From positions 75,753,719-75,817,718 of the forward strand of contig CM074179.1 of NCBI GenBank assembly GCA_037179385.1: DNA of 64,000 nucleotides. Reading direction: 5' to 3'. Made by a program: the position numbers and the translations under genes. Below are positions 24,212 to 37,379 of this stretch, one piece after another. Every line of letters starts with the position of its first letter. Position 1 is the stretch's first letter. The stretch comes from Holothuria scabra. Its lineage: Eukaryota > Echinodermata > Holothuroidea > Aspidochirotida > Holothuriidae. The notes beneath the pieces are model-generated. The model was given only the letters and a program-made list of their open reading frames with translations, did no database searches and was not told the origin of the DNA.

Positions 24212-24637
24212 CCCAGGTCACGTACATCGATATCGGATTGGATAACAGTACTGTCCGATTTTTGTGAGTTTTATTTACAACCTCCTCTATCCATTGTCGG
24301 AAAAAACCACAAAATTGCCATCATGTGTAAATAAATGATCGGTATGAGAGGACCATGGAAATGAAATCGTCTTATTTCGTGACATCATATTGACAAATAG
24401 CTTTTATCTGACAACGGGTAACCGATAAAAGCTGTCTGCGAAGATGTGACGTCACAGAATAATTGATATAACTTAGAATTTCGTAGTCCTGCGATACAAT
24501 TCATATATCTACACAGGTTGTAAAATTTTTGTTCCTTTTCGACCAAAGATGGAGGAGATGTTAATTAAAACTCACAAAAATCGGAGCATAATCCGATCCG
24601 ATATCGCTGTAGTGTGCCTGTGACCTGGTCTTAAGGC
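24212..24637. mobile_element. MITE-like element with imperfect TIRs
   Basis: The left end CCAGGTCACGTACATCGATA and the right end, read inverted, CCAGGTCACAGGCACACTAC share CCAGGTCAC, then CGATATCGGAT, and CCGATTTTTGTGAGTTTTA. An inner stem TAGCTTTTATC ... GATAAAAGCTG lies at about 24399-24432. It is a ~425-bp nonautonomous foldback; the class is unknown. Confidence 0.65.
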
Positions 24638-25892
24638 TTAGCCACGGCCTAGCCCACCAAGTCCAAGCTAAACTGAGAGTACCGGAATTTGGCTGGCCAG
24701 CAGTACCCCGGTACTCATTCACAACTTTGAAATTGTTTGTCTAGAAAACCTATTTCAATCAGTTAAACATGTGTGCTAACTAAAAAGACGCTGAAACGTT
24801 AAAAAAAATTCACATGAAAAAGCCTAGATAAATTCAATGAGCTATACAGGGAAAATTCCCCTTGTCTTTTAAACCTACAGTTGGAAATAAATTACCACAA
24901 TTTGCAGCCCTGTCGAGTTCAAACAATAGTTGTGATATTTTTTTCTTGGCTTAAATGAGAAGTTAAAAGCTGACGTGAAGTTTTAAAATTCATTATGAGG
25001 TTAGGCCTACAGGAAATGTTAATTCTGTAAGGAACAACACAGGCAGTGACCGTTTAGGACTACTTGTTGAAACGGAGACTGGCATTCATCCAACCAATTC
25101 CAGTCGCCCACCTTTCTCATAAGGTTAACATAACAAAGTTGTGTTTCTTACAGAAGAAATTTACATACATTATTCACACAGTCATAATTTGGGCAGTACT
25201 GAAGTGTTTTCACCGTTGGAAAGACTTCAAACTTTGGGTCGAAAGTATTCCAGTCCCTCCATGCTATTAATCTACTGCTTCCATTGGTTTGGAGATTAAA
25301 AATTGTAAGCTGCTCATTGGTCGGTGTCGGACGGAAAGCACAAAAAGCTGCCTCTGCTTCCCCCAACATTGCTTCATGCAAGCAATATCCCTCATAGGCT
25401 TTGTGTGAGAGGCTCAGGTTCCTTGTTTTCAGTCTAGGCCCATAGGCTAGGCTACACACCAATTTTCAGTATTCAAGAAAAAATACTCATCTGTTATATT
25501 ATGGCATACTACTAGCTAAAAGATTATGCTAGGCCTGAGTTATTTTAAAAGGCTAAATGCAGAAAGTCAGTTTTCTTGGTACTTATTTTGTTTCTACAGT
25601 ATACCATGTAGTGACATTTAATAACATACAGTACAACCCATCCTAACCCTATAACGTACCTTATACGGTACCTATGTATACCTGTATCGGTACAGGTATG
25701 CATATATGTCCATAACCTCCTTAACCCTTTTATAACCCTGAAACCCTTAAGTTTCAATCACATGCCATTTTTCTTTTGTGAGGTGCTAAATTCAGGACAT
25801 ATTTTTGATCTATTATCAAGATAAATAAAGCCCTAGCCTTTCAGGTTTTAGACTTTAAGGCTGGTAACCCTTCCATCTAGGGTAGTTTAATT
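24638..25892. other. No gene recognised
   Basis: Open frames at 25064-25270 and 25148-25462 overlap on opposite strands and lack motifs. Nothing else is recognised. Confidence 0.45.
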
Positions 25893-26092
25893 GGGTAGTT
25901 AACTCCCTGTCAGTTCACTGCTTTAAGGTAAACATTGACAAGTTCTTCTATGACTGTGACCACAATCTGTTTGCTTGGGCTGTTGTATAGGTTGGGTGGT
26001 TTGACTTTAAATTAGGGTTTGCACTTCAGGGCATCGTACTTGGCCTTTCCCTCCTTTGCCCTTCAACCTGTTGTGTTATGTTATGTTATGGT
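25893..26092 (+). mobile_element. 5'-truncated LINE tail, copy 2
   Basis: Same family as 22291-22465 and 27175-27366. It ends in tandem ATGTT units (GTGTTATGTTATGTTATGG), which look like the 3' microsatellite tail of the LINE. Confidence 0.75.
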
Positions 26093-26279
26093 AAGTGGGA
26101 TGATGCAACTTTGACTTGTTCAGACCCTTCGACGTCATGGAGGGAGCAGATAGCACTAATTTTGACTTCGGATGAGGGTGGAGCATCCAGCTCTGTTACA
26201 GATGGTCGTCTTGAGATCAAAACTACTATATTTTTAAATCACATCCGTAATTACTTTCACATTTCTGTGTAGGTTAGGG

Positions 26280-27366
26280 GTTCAGGACAATTGTGCTGAT
26301 TGGATTAATTTGTGGCTTCACGGTAGATCTCAGAAAGTTTCTGTCAATGGTAACTTCTCTTCTTGGAAAGAAGTCACAAGTTGAGTATCACTATGGTCTG
26401 TCTTTTGCCCACTTCTTTTCTCCATTTTCATCAATGATATTGATAGCTCTCATAAAAGTAAGTTTACAGAAGATACTAAACTTTATAGGACGAATAGCAT
26501 TTTGGATGATGCCTTACTGCTGCAGAAAGATCTGGATAGGTTATTTTCTTGGTATCAGACTTAGTAATTGTATTTTAATGCAGATAGGTGTAAAGTCCTT
26601 CACTTCAGTCCTAAAAGTTTTAGCTATGAATATATCATGATGGTAGTGTTTTAAGTAACGTCACCTTCGAGAAAGATCTGGGTGTTGTAATTACTGGGGA
26701 TTTCACCAAGGCACTGTGCAGCCACTGCTGCAAAGGCCGATAGAGTTCTTGGATTGATCATGAGGCATTTCATCAAGTTTAGTTAACGATATTGTACTTA
26801 TTTTTTGCAGTTGGTAAGACCCCATCTTGCAGAGCCCATCCCCATGGAACCCCTTCTGTGAAAAGGACAAGTTTGTTTTAGAGCAAGTTAAGAGGAGAGC
26901 CACTCCCCATATACTGTACCTGAGATGAGAAATTCACCTCATCATACGAGGCTTAACCATCTTGGGCTGACCACATTGAAGCTGAGAAGGATTAGGGGTG
27001 ACATGCTCCAGGCTTACAAGTTTCTTTCTGGATGGAATCTCCTTTTGGCTTGTAGGTATTTAAGGGTTCAAAGTAATTTTTGGGGTTTGCGGGCATTGTA
27101 AAATGCTGGAAAAGCCTTTTGCACGGCTTGACGTTTCTCCCATAGAGTTGTCAAGGAGTGGAATTGTCTGTCAGATTGGGTAGTTAACTTCCCTTCAGTA
27201 CACCGCTTAAAACATTGACAAGTTCTTCCATGACTGTGGTAGAATCCGATTATTTGGGACTGTTTTCTAGGTTTGGTGGTTTGCATTTTGATTAGGGTTT
27301 GGACTTCAGGGTATTTTATGGGGCCTTGGCGCTCCTTTGCCCTTCAACCTGTCATGTTATGTTATA
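26280..27366 (+). pseudogene. CR1/L2-like LINE reverse transcriptase, 3' part with tail
   Basis: In-frame pieces follow a non-LTR RT: NWLHGRSQKVSVNGN-like start, an LLFSIFINDID block, KFTEDTKLY where FADD is expected, LLQKDLDRLFSW, DRCKVLHFSPKS, FEKDLGVVITGD, LVRPHLAE, LEQVKRRATPH, HLGLTTLKLRRIRGDMLQAY, and a C-terminal RVVKEWNCLSDWVVN. Stops and frameshifts occur throughout, and the catalytic motif is altered. It ends with the tail shared with copies 1 and 2 and an ATGTTATGTTAT end. Confidence 0.75.
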
Positions 27367-29262
27367 CATACCTGTCCTCAAGCATTGAGATACTGTACTG
27401 TATTTTAATTTCTACCGATAACAATTCCTATGACTTTTGTTATTCTGAACAGGTACAGTACAGTACATCCTGAACATTTTCAAAAATATGCACGATAATG
27501 CTACTGTAACGTGAGTCATTCAGACAGGTGAAATGCAGTCATCATTTTTTGTGCTAAATGTCTTGTTTAGAATCAACTTCGACAGAAAATTATGTTGTTT
27601 TGATTAAAAACAAAGATATTTTTCATTAGTCATCCACCATTGGCTAAGAATTTACAATAATATGAATTGATAAATGAACAGTGTTGTTCCTGATTGGCGA
27701 ACCTTGACCTTGGTCCATCAAGTCACTTTTGTTGCTATCTGCTCCCTGATGTTGGGTAGGTATGAAAGTCAGAGTTACCCATACCCTCAATGTCAGGGTG
27801 ACCCTGACTGGTAGGTTTGTTGATTTATTTAGTATACATGTAGTCAGTTGGAGAGCCTGAAAGGGTGTCACTTTTTAACGAAAAGAACAGTGAAAGAGTA
27901 GGAGAGAACCGATAAAAATCAGTTTAGTAGTAAACAACACGACAGAGCATATCATATGGCTAAGTAGGCTACTCAGCACTTGCTTCAGTGTTGGCAAATA
28001 TGCTTCAAAATAAAGCTAGTGACTGATTACTCGAAGACTATTAGACGGTCCGAATGTACATCAGTGGGCATTCTTCTATCATTTCTTAATTCATCCAGCC
28101 TGGGAGCTGAGAGAAAACTGGTCCAGCCCTGTGCTAGCTCCAGTATCAAGACTGGGGTTGGAGAGGAGTGGCCGAAATGAACAGCTGCTCTTCCCACCAT
28201 GAGCAACTCTGAAAGTTCAAATTAAAACTGGCACAGGCCTACTTATACTAACTGCAAGGACATGTCTAACACGCACTACAATTCAGCGTATTTGCAAGCA
28301 AATGCAATTCTAGTTTCCATTGGGTTTATATGGGCTACACGGATACTCCTAGGTCAAGTTGGCTTTTTACATGCATGGCCACAATGGAACTAGGGCTCAA
28401 AATACTTGGATGCAATGCAATTCAGCTTGTGACATAACAAAGATGCCTCGAAGCTGCGGAGAAACTAGAAAGGAAAACACACCACCAAACTCATCACCCC
28501 AGCATATACTGTAATTTGGTGAAACCTGTAGGGCCTATATGTTGATACACTGTACACATATTAGATATGTACAATAGCAGAGAAGTGGCAATCAAAACTT
28601 TAAGTTAGACCAAAAATGAGCTAGGGAATGAGTTTCCAAATTTCCTCCATCTATTTGAAATAGTCCAAACTACCATTGGCAACAGCAAAGATAAAAAAGA
28701 GCCTATTCTCTTAACAGAGGGAAGAGGGATGGTCAAGTCAGTCTTGAAATATAAACTGTACACAAGATGATCTGGTTCTCTGTGAGAGTGTATGGGTGGG
28801 GTAGAATTTGAATTTGCACAAACATTGAATAAATGTATTATGCCCTCACCACCAAAAATTATAGGCCAAAGTACTGTATTGAACCCTGCTACTACTGTAG
28901 ACAAAAATGATATATTACAACCAGCATTCAAATTGTCCTAAAATTGTCTTGAGATATGAAGTTTGGATGGATATCATTCTTAGTCAGTATATGTGTTATG
29001 TTCATACTGTAGTAAGAACCATATTGTGCTTGGTCGAGATCAAAGTTCATCTGGGGTCACCAGGGGCCAAACGTAGAAAAACTTGCTAAGGCAATTTTTA
29101 AAGCAGGTAGGTTTAATGAATGTCATAGAAGCAGATGCATGATGGCTTACCATCATCAAATGTGAACACAGAACTGTACTTTGCCAATAAATTAAGATAT
29201 TAATTGACCAGTATCAAAAAAGAAATGAGATAATACGGCAGTATTAGAATTATCTAAACCTC
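27367..29262. other. No gene recognised
   Basis: Short overlapping open frames without motifs. The minus-strand frame at 28605-28931 has hydrophobic stretches but no family signature. No RNA gene is seen. Confidence 0.45.
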
Positions 29263-29750
29263 AATGCATTTTTGATTACAGGCAAGGAATCTATGCGATG
29301 GTGATGTCGTGTGTGTGTATGTGTGTTTGTGTGAGGCCTAGACATCACCGTGAAATTTCGTCCTGAATGTTTGTCATTAAATTTACTGTTTTTTTTTTTG
29401 GATGATAAGAAAAACCATGATGGCGTGTGTATGTGTTTTTATGTTTGTGACTAACGTGATATCTCAAGAAGGGAACTCCTGGAGTTCGCAGACCTCAGTA
29501 CACAGGTTCCCCTTATTAAGAGGAAGAACCCTATTGATTTTGTTGGAATTTAAGGTCATTTGGGCTCACCAGGGGCCAAATTCTGAAAACCATTTAACAC
29601 CATATGTAAAGCTAGGAAACTTGGGTCAAGTTCATACGTGGTATGAAGATACAATATGGTAAGAAGAGTCTGAAGAATCCTATCGGTTTTGTTGGGGGTC
29701 AAATGTCACCTGGGGTTGCTGGGGTTTGAACTCTGACAACCTCATTAACC
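29263..29750 (-). repeat. DR1-type repeat, copy 3 (inverted, decayed)
   Basis: The sequence GGCAAGGAATCTATGCGATGG followed by TGATGTCGTGTGTGTG is the reverse complement of the 3' end of the copies at 2.1 and 10.6 kb. Further units with GGTCA and GGGGTCACCAGGGGCCAAA follow at 29041-29070, 29550-29580 and 29695-29730, all degenerate, with no perfect DR1. Confidence 0.6.
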
Positions 29751-31664
29751 CTTTCCCGCTAACAGTAAATTTTTGCATGTTCCGTGAACCGATTTTCCAT
29801 ATCATATACCAAACATGCTTGTTAAGCTATTGTGGTGCACTGTGGTCATCCAAATGTTTATAGCAGAGATTTATAATATCCTTTCAGTGTACAATTTATG
29901 CTAAAAATTGATAAGGTCATCAAATAAAATGTACTTGTATGGCAAATGGAGATGTGCAAGAGTTTGCTGGTGTTTTTTTTTCAAAGAATATTTTAGGCCT
30001 GCTACCTTTAGTTAGTTTAGACAATTGTTTGTGGTTGATGCTAAAAACATGTTGAAAATGTTCTTCCTAATCTCATGGTTATTTCATTTTCTCTTTACTT
30101 CTTTAGGTGTGTCTAAAATTGCTGGCTCACCATCTCTGCCCCTGTTTTGCAGCAGACAAGTGGAGGCCATCTGTGTCAGACTGTGTGAGATTTACAGTAG
30201 GCTACAGTACATCAATACAAAGAATGAGCCAATAAAATTTCAAGATAGTAGCAGATTTTGTTTTTCTTGCATCACATTCATGGTTTTCTTAAAGGTAGTG
30301 TGACATGTAAGCAAGAAGCATTAAATTTATTGGTACTTACGGAGAAAGGTTTCCTTAGGTAAAATCTGTTGGAATTATGTCATTAGCTTTTAACATTATA
30401 TGCATCTTCTAAGTTTGAATGTTCATGCAGAAAGTTGTGGCTCATACAAAAATAATGATGTGGAGTGATGCACAGTGTTGACATTTTTTTGGTAATGTTA
30501 TATAAATTTTCTCTTACTTATTCATTAAATATCGAGCAGTTTGGTAATTGATGCTGGTGATTTTCAAGGACAAAATTTAAACTTTCAAAATCAAACCCTC
30601 AGGACATACTGATACTACCACTTACAGTCCTTGAAATGAAGATTGTAAAAACAAAAGATAACATGAATCATGTCCCTTGAAATTACAAGATTTGCATATT
30701 GGGCCAATGTTTATGCATGATTAAGTGCAAATCAGAAATTGCCATGCAAACATTACACGTGAAATAACTGCCTACTACTAAATAGTCTAAAAACTGACAT
30801 TTAGGCATTTAATGCAGGTTTTAATTTGATGTTCATACCTACAATTTAATGCTTCTCCAACCCTAAAAATCAATAAAAATATGATATACCCCATTAAGAA
30901 TTGGAGTGGTTGTAAACAGTGGATGAAAACATCAAGTAAAAACCTGACTTACCACCCAAAAGTCAGGTTTCAGATTGTTTAGTGGTAGGCAGTTTTAATA
31001 AGGGCCATTTCATGTAATGAAATGGTCAATTTTTTTAACAGAGGTAGATGTCAATCACAGCAACTTTCTTGGTTTTGATGCCTTCTATATGAAATATCTG
31101 ACTTTGACATTTTTATGTTACATGACCTTTCACAACAGTCTTTCTCTAATGAAAGATGTCAAGGTGGTGTTCCTCCACATTATGAAATGACCAATTCATC
31201 TTTGTTTATGGAACATAGTGCACTTACGTTCAGGTTATCATGTCTTATGCCTGTACCATGATCTGAACTGTGTAGATATCCTTCCAGCATACTGTACAAG
31301 TCCAAGCTGCACTAAAATTACTGTTACTGCTTGAGGACTCTTACTACAAGAGCTCCTAACGTAGTGGATGAACTTCAATCCCTAACACAATGCAGTAAAC
31401 CTCGACCCGTGCCAGTAAATAACAGTGGAAATGCCATCAGAGCTACCCTCATCCCCTTGTTAGCCTCTCTTCAGTGACAAAGCGCAGCAGACAGTGTTGT
31501 TGAAATGAACGTGAATTGTCCAAAAGCTCAAGTTACTCAACATCTTTGCCTGCTTTAGTAGTTAATAGAGCCTGTTGGTCAAGCTGCACATACTAATCCT
31601 GCAACTCAATTTCCCTAAGCACAGAGAAAAAAGGATAATGTTTCTGCTGGCACTAAGATGACTT
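29751..31664. other. No gene recognised
   Basis: No protein family or structured repeat is recognised. The open frame at 30025-30303 has no motif. Confidence 0.45.
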
Positions 31665-32056
31665 AGAAGAAATATATTCAGTTGCCATGGATGTTCTGAG
31701 GCAATATCAACAGAGGCACACACACAGTTTAAATGCTGTTTTGGAGATGACCAAAGATTCCAGTAACTGCCATAGGTATCTACTGGCTTTAAGTCTTTTG
31801 TTCACTGAAATCTATGTGCAATGTCTTGTGAGAACAATTTTACCAACAAAGTAAAGGTAGAAAAGAAATATATTCAGTTGCCATGGATGTTGTGAGGCAA
31901 TATCAACAGAGGCAGACACACAGTTTAAATGCTGTTTTGGAGATGACCAAAGATTCCAGTAACTGCCATAAGTATCTACTGGCTTTAAGTCTTTTGTTCA
32001 CTGAAATCTATGTGCAATGTCTTGTGAGAACAATTTTACCAACAAAGTAAAGGTAG
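31665..32056 (+). repeat. 196-bp recent tandem duplication
   Basis: 31665-31860 and 31861-32056 are two copies of a 196-bp unit starting near AGAAATATATTCAGTTGCC and ending GTAAAGGTAG. Only about four differences are visible (for example TTCTGAGG/TTGTGAGG and CATAGGTAT/CATAAGTAT), so the duplication is recent or maintained. Confidence 0.9.
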
Positions 32057-32132
32057 AGGAAGGTGTAAACTACAGAAACTTCAGCAAGCCTATATTTCAA
32101 GCTACAATATTTTGACACTGTAAGGAAAACAC

Positions 32133-32153
32133 CTTATTATGTTATGTTATGAT

Positions 32154-32191
<38 letters not shown>

Positions 32192-32420
32192 GATAATGAT
32201 AATGATAATGATAATGATAATGATAATGATAATGATAATGATAATGATAATGATAATGATAATGATAATGATAATGATAATGATAATGATAATGATAATG
32301 ATAATGATAATGATAATGATAATGATAATGATAATGATAATGATAATGATAATGATAATGATAATGATAATGATAATGATAATGATAATGATAACGATAA
32401 CGATAATGATAACGATAACG

Positions 32421-32455
<35 letters not shown>
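32133..32455 (+). repeat. (AATGAT)n hexamer microsatellite, ~48 copies
   Basis: After ATTATGTTATGTTATGATA, an almost pure AATGAT/GATAAT array runs from about 32160 to 32455, with a few C-for-T changes near 32393-32420. The ATGTT units at its start resemble the 3' tail of the LINE at 26-27 kb, so the array may have grown from such a tail (inference). All long open frames here are artefacts. Confidence 0.9.
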
Positions 32456-32459
<4 letters not shown>

Positions 32460-32723
32460 TTTTTTTTACCCTCTTTATTGCACTGTCCAGCGAATTCACA
32501 AGTAATATTTACTTCAACAATGAGTAACACAGATGTCAAAAAGCAGGCATATTACATGAAAAGTGGAAAATTACTACAAAACGATCGTTGTCAAGAAAAA
32601 TGAATAGCAACCCTCATGATGCTAATAGATTCAAAGCATGCAATGCAATTCATAAATGTGCTGCATTGAAATGAAATGATACTTTAATAGATAGGAACAA
32701 AATGATATGACAAGACCCCCACA
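32456..32723. other. No gene recognised
   Basis: A T-run at 32461-32467 is followed by unremarkable AT-rich sequence. Confidence 0.5.
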
Positions 32724-33023
32724 ATCAAGTCCCCCAAGCCAAGGCCGGGCCGGTTATGGAGCAAACACTACCAATGACCGAACCCAACCCTAGCAGAGAG
32801 ACAAGGAAGTGGCGGTCTGTGTCTTGCGGTCTAGTACAAGCTATGAAATGAAAACTGATCTATAAAGGAATACAGTGACATGAAATGAGAAAACTCGCCC
32901 AGCCCCCCCCCCCCATCAAGTCCCCCAAGCCACAGCTGAGCCTGTTATGGAGCAAACACTACCAATGACCGAACCCGACCCTAGCAGAGAGACTAGGAGG
33001 TGGCGGTCTGTGTCTTGCGGTCT
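32724..33023. repeat. Direct repeat of 109 bp with 82-bp spacer
   Basis: 32724-32832 and 32915-33023 share ATCAAGTCCCCCAAGCCA, TTATGGAGCAAACACTACCA, GACCGAACCC and GGCGGTCTGTGTCTTGCGG. The offset is 191 bp. It may be part of the 3' region of the neighbouring L1/Tx1-like LINE. Confidence 0.75.
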
Positions 33024-33143
33024 GGAAAATGAATCCGTTTCAAACTTTACACTATAACTCAAAATTGTATGGAGAGAGATAAATAGTACCGTGATTAACC
33101 AATACATTACTTTAATTATGCAAACCATAGTAATTCTGACTTG

Positions 33144-33900
33144 TTACCCGGTTTGAAAACATAAGGTTAAAGTTCTTTCTAATTCAGGAAAATTCACTGT
33201 TGACTTTCCCGTTCTACCTCTTTTGAAATAATTGAATTGTTCTACTTTCAAAGCAAATTTCATCTTATAATAGAAAATATCAATATCTAGATCAAGATTC
33301 TGCCATTTACAATTAAAAATGAAATATTTCATGTGAAGAATCAAGAAGTTTAATGAATAAGCATCAGAATTACGAAAACCAAATATAACATCCTCTTTAG
33401 AGAAAAAGAATTGTTTTTGGAGAAAACGTTCTTCTACTTTAAGTATAAAATCTGAAGTGAAACTACACCCCCAAAATAAATGTTCAAGTGACTCGTCTTT
33501 TATTTCACAAAAGGAACAAAGTGGACTTTCAACTTTTTTCATAGCAAATAAGAGCTTATTAGTAGGAAGAATTCGATGAATACATTTAAACTGAAAGTAA
33601 CGTAGTTTAGTCTCAGATACACTCTTCCAAGGTACACTAAAGATGGTACGCCAGTCGTCATCATCAAAATCATAAGAAATATTCCATTTAGTAATAGCAG
33701 AAGGCCTCTGGCGTAGTCTATCTAGGTAAATAGCATACACGGATTTTGATACAGAAGTTCCTTGGGTAATTCTGTTAAAAAAGGCAATATTATGGTTTGT
33801 ACGATCTACCGTTTTACAATCACCTTGCCTCCATGTAAATGGGATTGCTTTAATTAAACCCCAATACAATGTAAAAGGCACAGGAGGTAAGTTAAATTTA
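33144..33900 (-). pseudogene. L1/Tx1-like LINE C-terminal fragment
   Basis: A continuous minus-strand frame (33881-33144, 245 codons) matches the C-terminal end of the element at 16206-17711. Shared landmarks are PFT-Y-GL-AIP, DWRTIFSVPW, TKLRYFQFKCIHRILPTNKL, and the zinc-finger-like CSFCEIKDESLEHLFWGC. Unlike the other copy this end is unbroken, but nothing upstream encodes the RT core, so it is a 5'-truncated insertion. Nucleic-acid binding is the family role of the zinc finger. Confidence 0.8.
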
Positions 33901-35515
33901 CGCTTATCTTAATTTAAAGACTCGACACAGCCGCAAGTTTTGTGCACTATTTTCCGCATAAAGCGTACACGTTGACCGTGACAGCATTTGTGTTTGTAAG
34001 TACGTTGTTGAAGATCCCTTGTGGTTTCGCTCTTGCGTCTTTACGAAGATATCACATTTGAATAAACACATTTCTTAAACAAATGGACGACTGAGGAGAG
34101 GTAAGCACTAAATGCTCATAAACATCCATACTATTAAGACAGCCTGAGAAAATTTTCTCCTGATATGGGGAACCTCATTTTCCTTAGAAAGCGGTTATCT
34201 CCATTCTCTCAAACTGTTTACTACTGCTTAGGATTTGACACATAGAAACTAATTAAAGCAAGAAATATCCCCGTGATCCACGTGCCCTTGACGACAAGGC
34301 TTGCCATCGACAAATTTAGATTTTATTATTCCCATACGCTGCTCCGTTGTAATTTTGACATCATTTAATCTCTTTTCAAAACTGTTTTTATCAACAAAAT
34401 CACGTTTATTCAATTTAACTTTCTGTAAAAAGAGCACAAAATAGATTTTGACTAAGATTTGCCATTGTTTCATAAGTTTGCGAACAGTCTATACCACTTT
34501 TGCCGAGGGGTTAAAATTGGGAGCAGGCGGTGACTTTGCACATTGTATTGCCGTACTACTGTATACACTATACAGTGCTACTGTTTATAGGGCGTGCATT
34601 TGTAACTGTTTTACTGTGAACTAATTAAGGGGAACTTTGGCAACTCGAAAAACTAATGCAACTTGTACTTTGACAACAATGGCTTCATGGGAGTGTAGTG
34701 AATCAACGTCCGGTGGCAGTCCTGCAGTTGTTTCTTTCCATGATTAGTTTATCCTTATTGAAACTTGAAGTTACTCGCTTTTATTGCTCAATGAATGTAT
34801 AACGTTACAATGTCGCGTCAGGTGACCCTAGGCCTAGGCCCCTTTCGCCCTAGCGTTATAGTGCACACTTACCCTACATAGCATAACTTTAGACCTAAAT
34901 AAAAGACAAGGTAGCCAAGATCAGATTGCCAAGGGCCTTACCCAAACTGGTCATGGTTTTTCTGCCATATCCTGAATCTTACTTCTTTCCTTTGCTCAAA
35001 AATGTTTCAATGAAGTTTTTTGATACAGTGGCAAAATGATTCATTTGGACCAAAGCATTTTTTTAACTATGCCCAGGCCGATATTTCTCACTAGGCCTAT
35101 ATTTTCACATGCAGTTACAAACCATTTGGTATTCTGGATCACTTGTTGCAGATTAGTGGCATCACATTACAAAGAGAGTTTCTCGGCAGCAATGCGGTCC
35201 TTCCATGAAGCTAGATCATTTTTCCCTTGAGCAATGACGTCATCAAGTGGTGCAACCATTAGTGGAGCCCCTCCAAGGATTTGTTGTCACTGTGAAATTG
35301 TGTAACTTAAAGATCATCATCATAACCATATGTCGTCTAATAAAAAGGCAATAAAATGTATGCCAGTTTCTGAATGATGCCACAGGATACCCTTATCTTG
35401 ACTTTGATGGCAAACAAATTGATACAATATCGATAATGTTACTTTATTGATAGTGTATTGAATCCTTTCACATTATTGACAGTGTATCGGATTGGTTGGC
35501 ATTCGAAGTTAAAAC
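33901..35515. other. No gene recognised
   Basis: No coding family, tRNA or repeat is recognised. Open frames at 34249-34473 and 35036-35230 have no motif. Confidence 0.45.
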
Positions 35516-35517
35516 TA

Positions 35518-35850
35518 GAAAGCCAAAAGGCTTAGTGATTCCTTGCCATATGATATATTGTAATAATGAACATGGATTCCCACATGACAAGCATGAGATC
35601 CCTCACAAATACTGAGGTATACTATTAAGGATGAAACCTTTTGAGATCATGTGACCCAAAATAACCTTTCACCCTCACTTAAAACAATAGGGAGCAACCA
35701 CCTAAAAAGACCATCAACATGCTAAATATGAGCAATTCACAAGCTGAGTATGAGATCCCTCCACAGTTCAATATCCACATAAAAATTTCATGTCTACAAG
35801 GTTTTGCCCTTTTGTGACCCCAACCTTTGACCTCTACAAACAAGAGAAAT
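35518..35850 (+). repeat. DR1-type repeat, copy 4 start
   Basis: Begins with GAAAGCCAAAAGGCTTAGTG and ATTCCTTGCC like copy 1, then has units with AAAACAATAGGGAGCAACC and GAGTATGAGATCCCTCC. The receptor-like site is decayed (CCAACCTTTGACCTCT). It belongs to the same subfamily as 37380-37970. Confidence 0.65.
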
Positions 35851-37379
35851 CTCCGACATAGTTGTGATGCTGGTAAACTATGTTTTCTAATAACTTGATA
35901 AAGAGGTATTTTTAAAACATGCTCGTTTCAATCAAAATTTCTGGTATTGAGGATAGCTCTCTATATAATGATGTATCTATGATCCAAAAGATTGACTGCA
36001 TTGAGGTTAGTGTTACAACAAGCCTTAATCCTAACAGTCATCCTAACATTGGAACATACAGTAGAAACATCTCAACAGAAAGGTGTAACCTTGGCTTTAA
36101 GTGGTAGTCGTTTTGTATTTGTTTTTTGGTGTAATGCTCTTCCTAATGACTATGATGTCCTTGAAAATTAACAAAAAATGGGAACCCTATTTATCCAGAA
36201 ATTAACAAGATTTGTAATTTTTCCTAAATTGTCTGCTTGTAGGAACACTACATAACAGAGTGTATGTCAAGTGTCCTTTGTTTGATACACAGTAGATACT
36301 AAATATTATGCTTGCTTTGATTACCTGAACTACAGTACTTTCTGAAAAATAAGCCTTACTTAGAGGGCTAAATAAGTGTCAGACACTATTTCTAGACAGG
36401 TAGAAAATGATTAAGTCCACTGAGCTGTATGATTTAATGAGAAAATCCTTCAGGACACTGTGGCAGTCAACTGTGATAAATTAGGTAAAATTACAGTGGC
36501 CAGCAATTTTCACAGATTCAGTTACAATTTGATTCATTCAATTAGACAATCTCAGTTCAAGCATGCTCAAGGGCATTTGATCCAAATGATCAGTTATTTA
36601 GTTCTTTTTATAAAACTAATTACCCGTGGTGTATTTAATTATTTAGTTCCCACTTACATGTCCCTATGAGGACAGTGGCACAAGGTTTGTCTGTAACTTT
36701 TAACAATCTTTGATACTAAATTTAATGATATCTTCATGTTTTCTTTAGGGTTATGGAAGAAACAATGTTTGTATGCTCTAAAAGAAATTTTGTGCATCAT
36801 ACAGAGCACTTGATCTTTTCAAAGTTTACACATGAAGTTCCCCACTGAACAATTCCTCTGCCTTGTAGGCATGGAAGCTTCCTCCAATAATATGTTCAGA
36901 CTATGTCCCCAAATGAACCTCATAGAGCCTTTGTTCAGATCTCATGTTCCAGACACTGCCAGAAACTTCCACTTAACAGTAGATAATATATTTCATAAAA
37001 ACCTATAGGCCTAGATACTTGTGGCAAAATCAGCATACCTATGACAAAGATCAAGTAATTAACATGTTAGCCTGATGAACAGTTTTTTCCTTTTTAACTT
37101 TTTCAGATTTTGTTCTTCCCACTTACTCTTATGTTTATTAATACTGGCACTAAATGTTATAGGGCAAAACTTCAAACCAAATTCAACATAAAAAGTGTAC
37201 CAAATAATGTGCACTTTTATGTACTTTAGACATTCTTAATACCATGAGTTTGCTTCGATTCAGTGCATATCTTGAAATAACCCAACTTGATCATTTACAT
37301 AATGAAGTGGATTCCAAAAGCTTACGTATGCATCTAACATTACCCATATGTCATTCAAAACTCTTAACCCTATCCACTA
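35851..37379. other. No gene recognised
   Basis: Short motifless open frames only. This stretch lies between two pieces of the same repeat subfamily and may be an insertion into one copy or a gap between two copies. Confidence 0.4.

Noticed and set aside
32137..32603. Long open frames with LSLSLS, IIII or MIMI runs
   Set aside because: They are the frames of the (AATGAT)n array; low-complexity with no flanking coding sequence.
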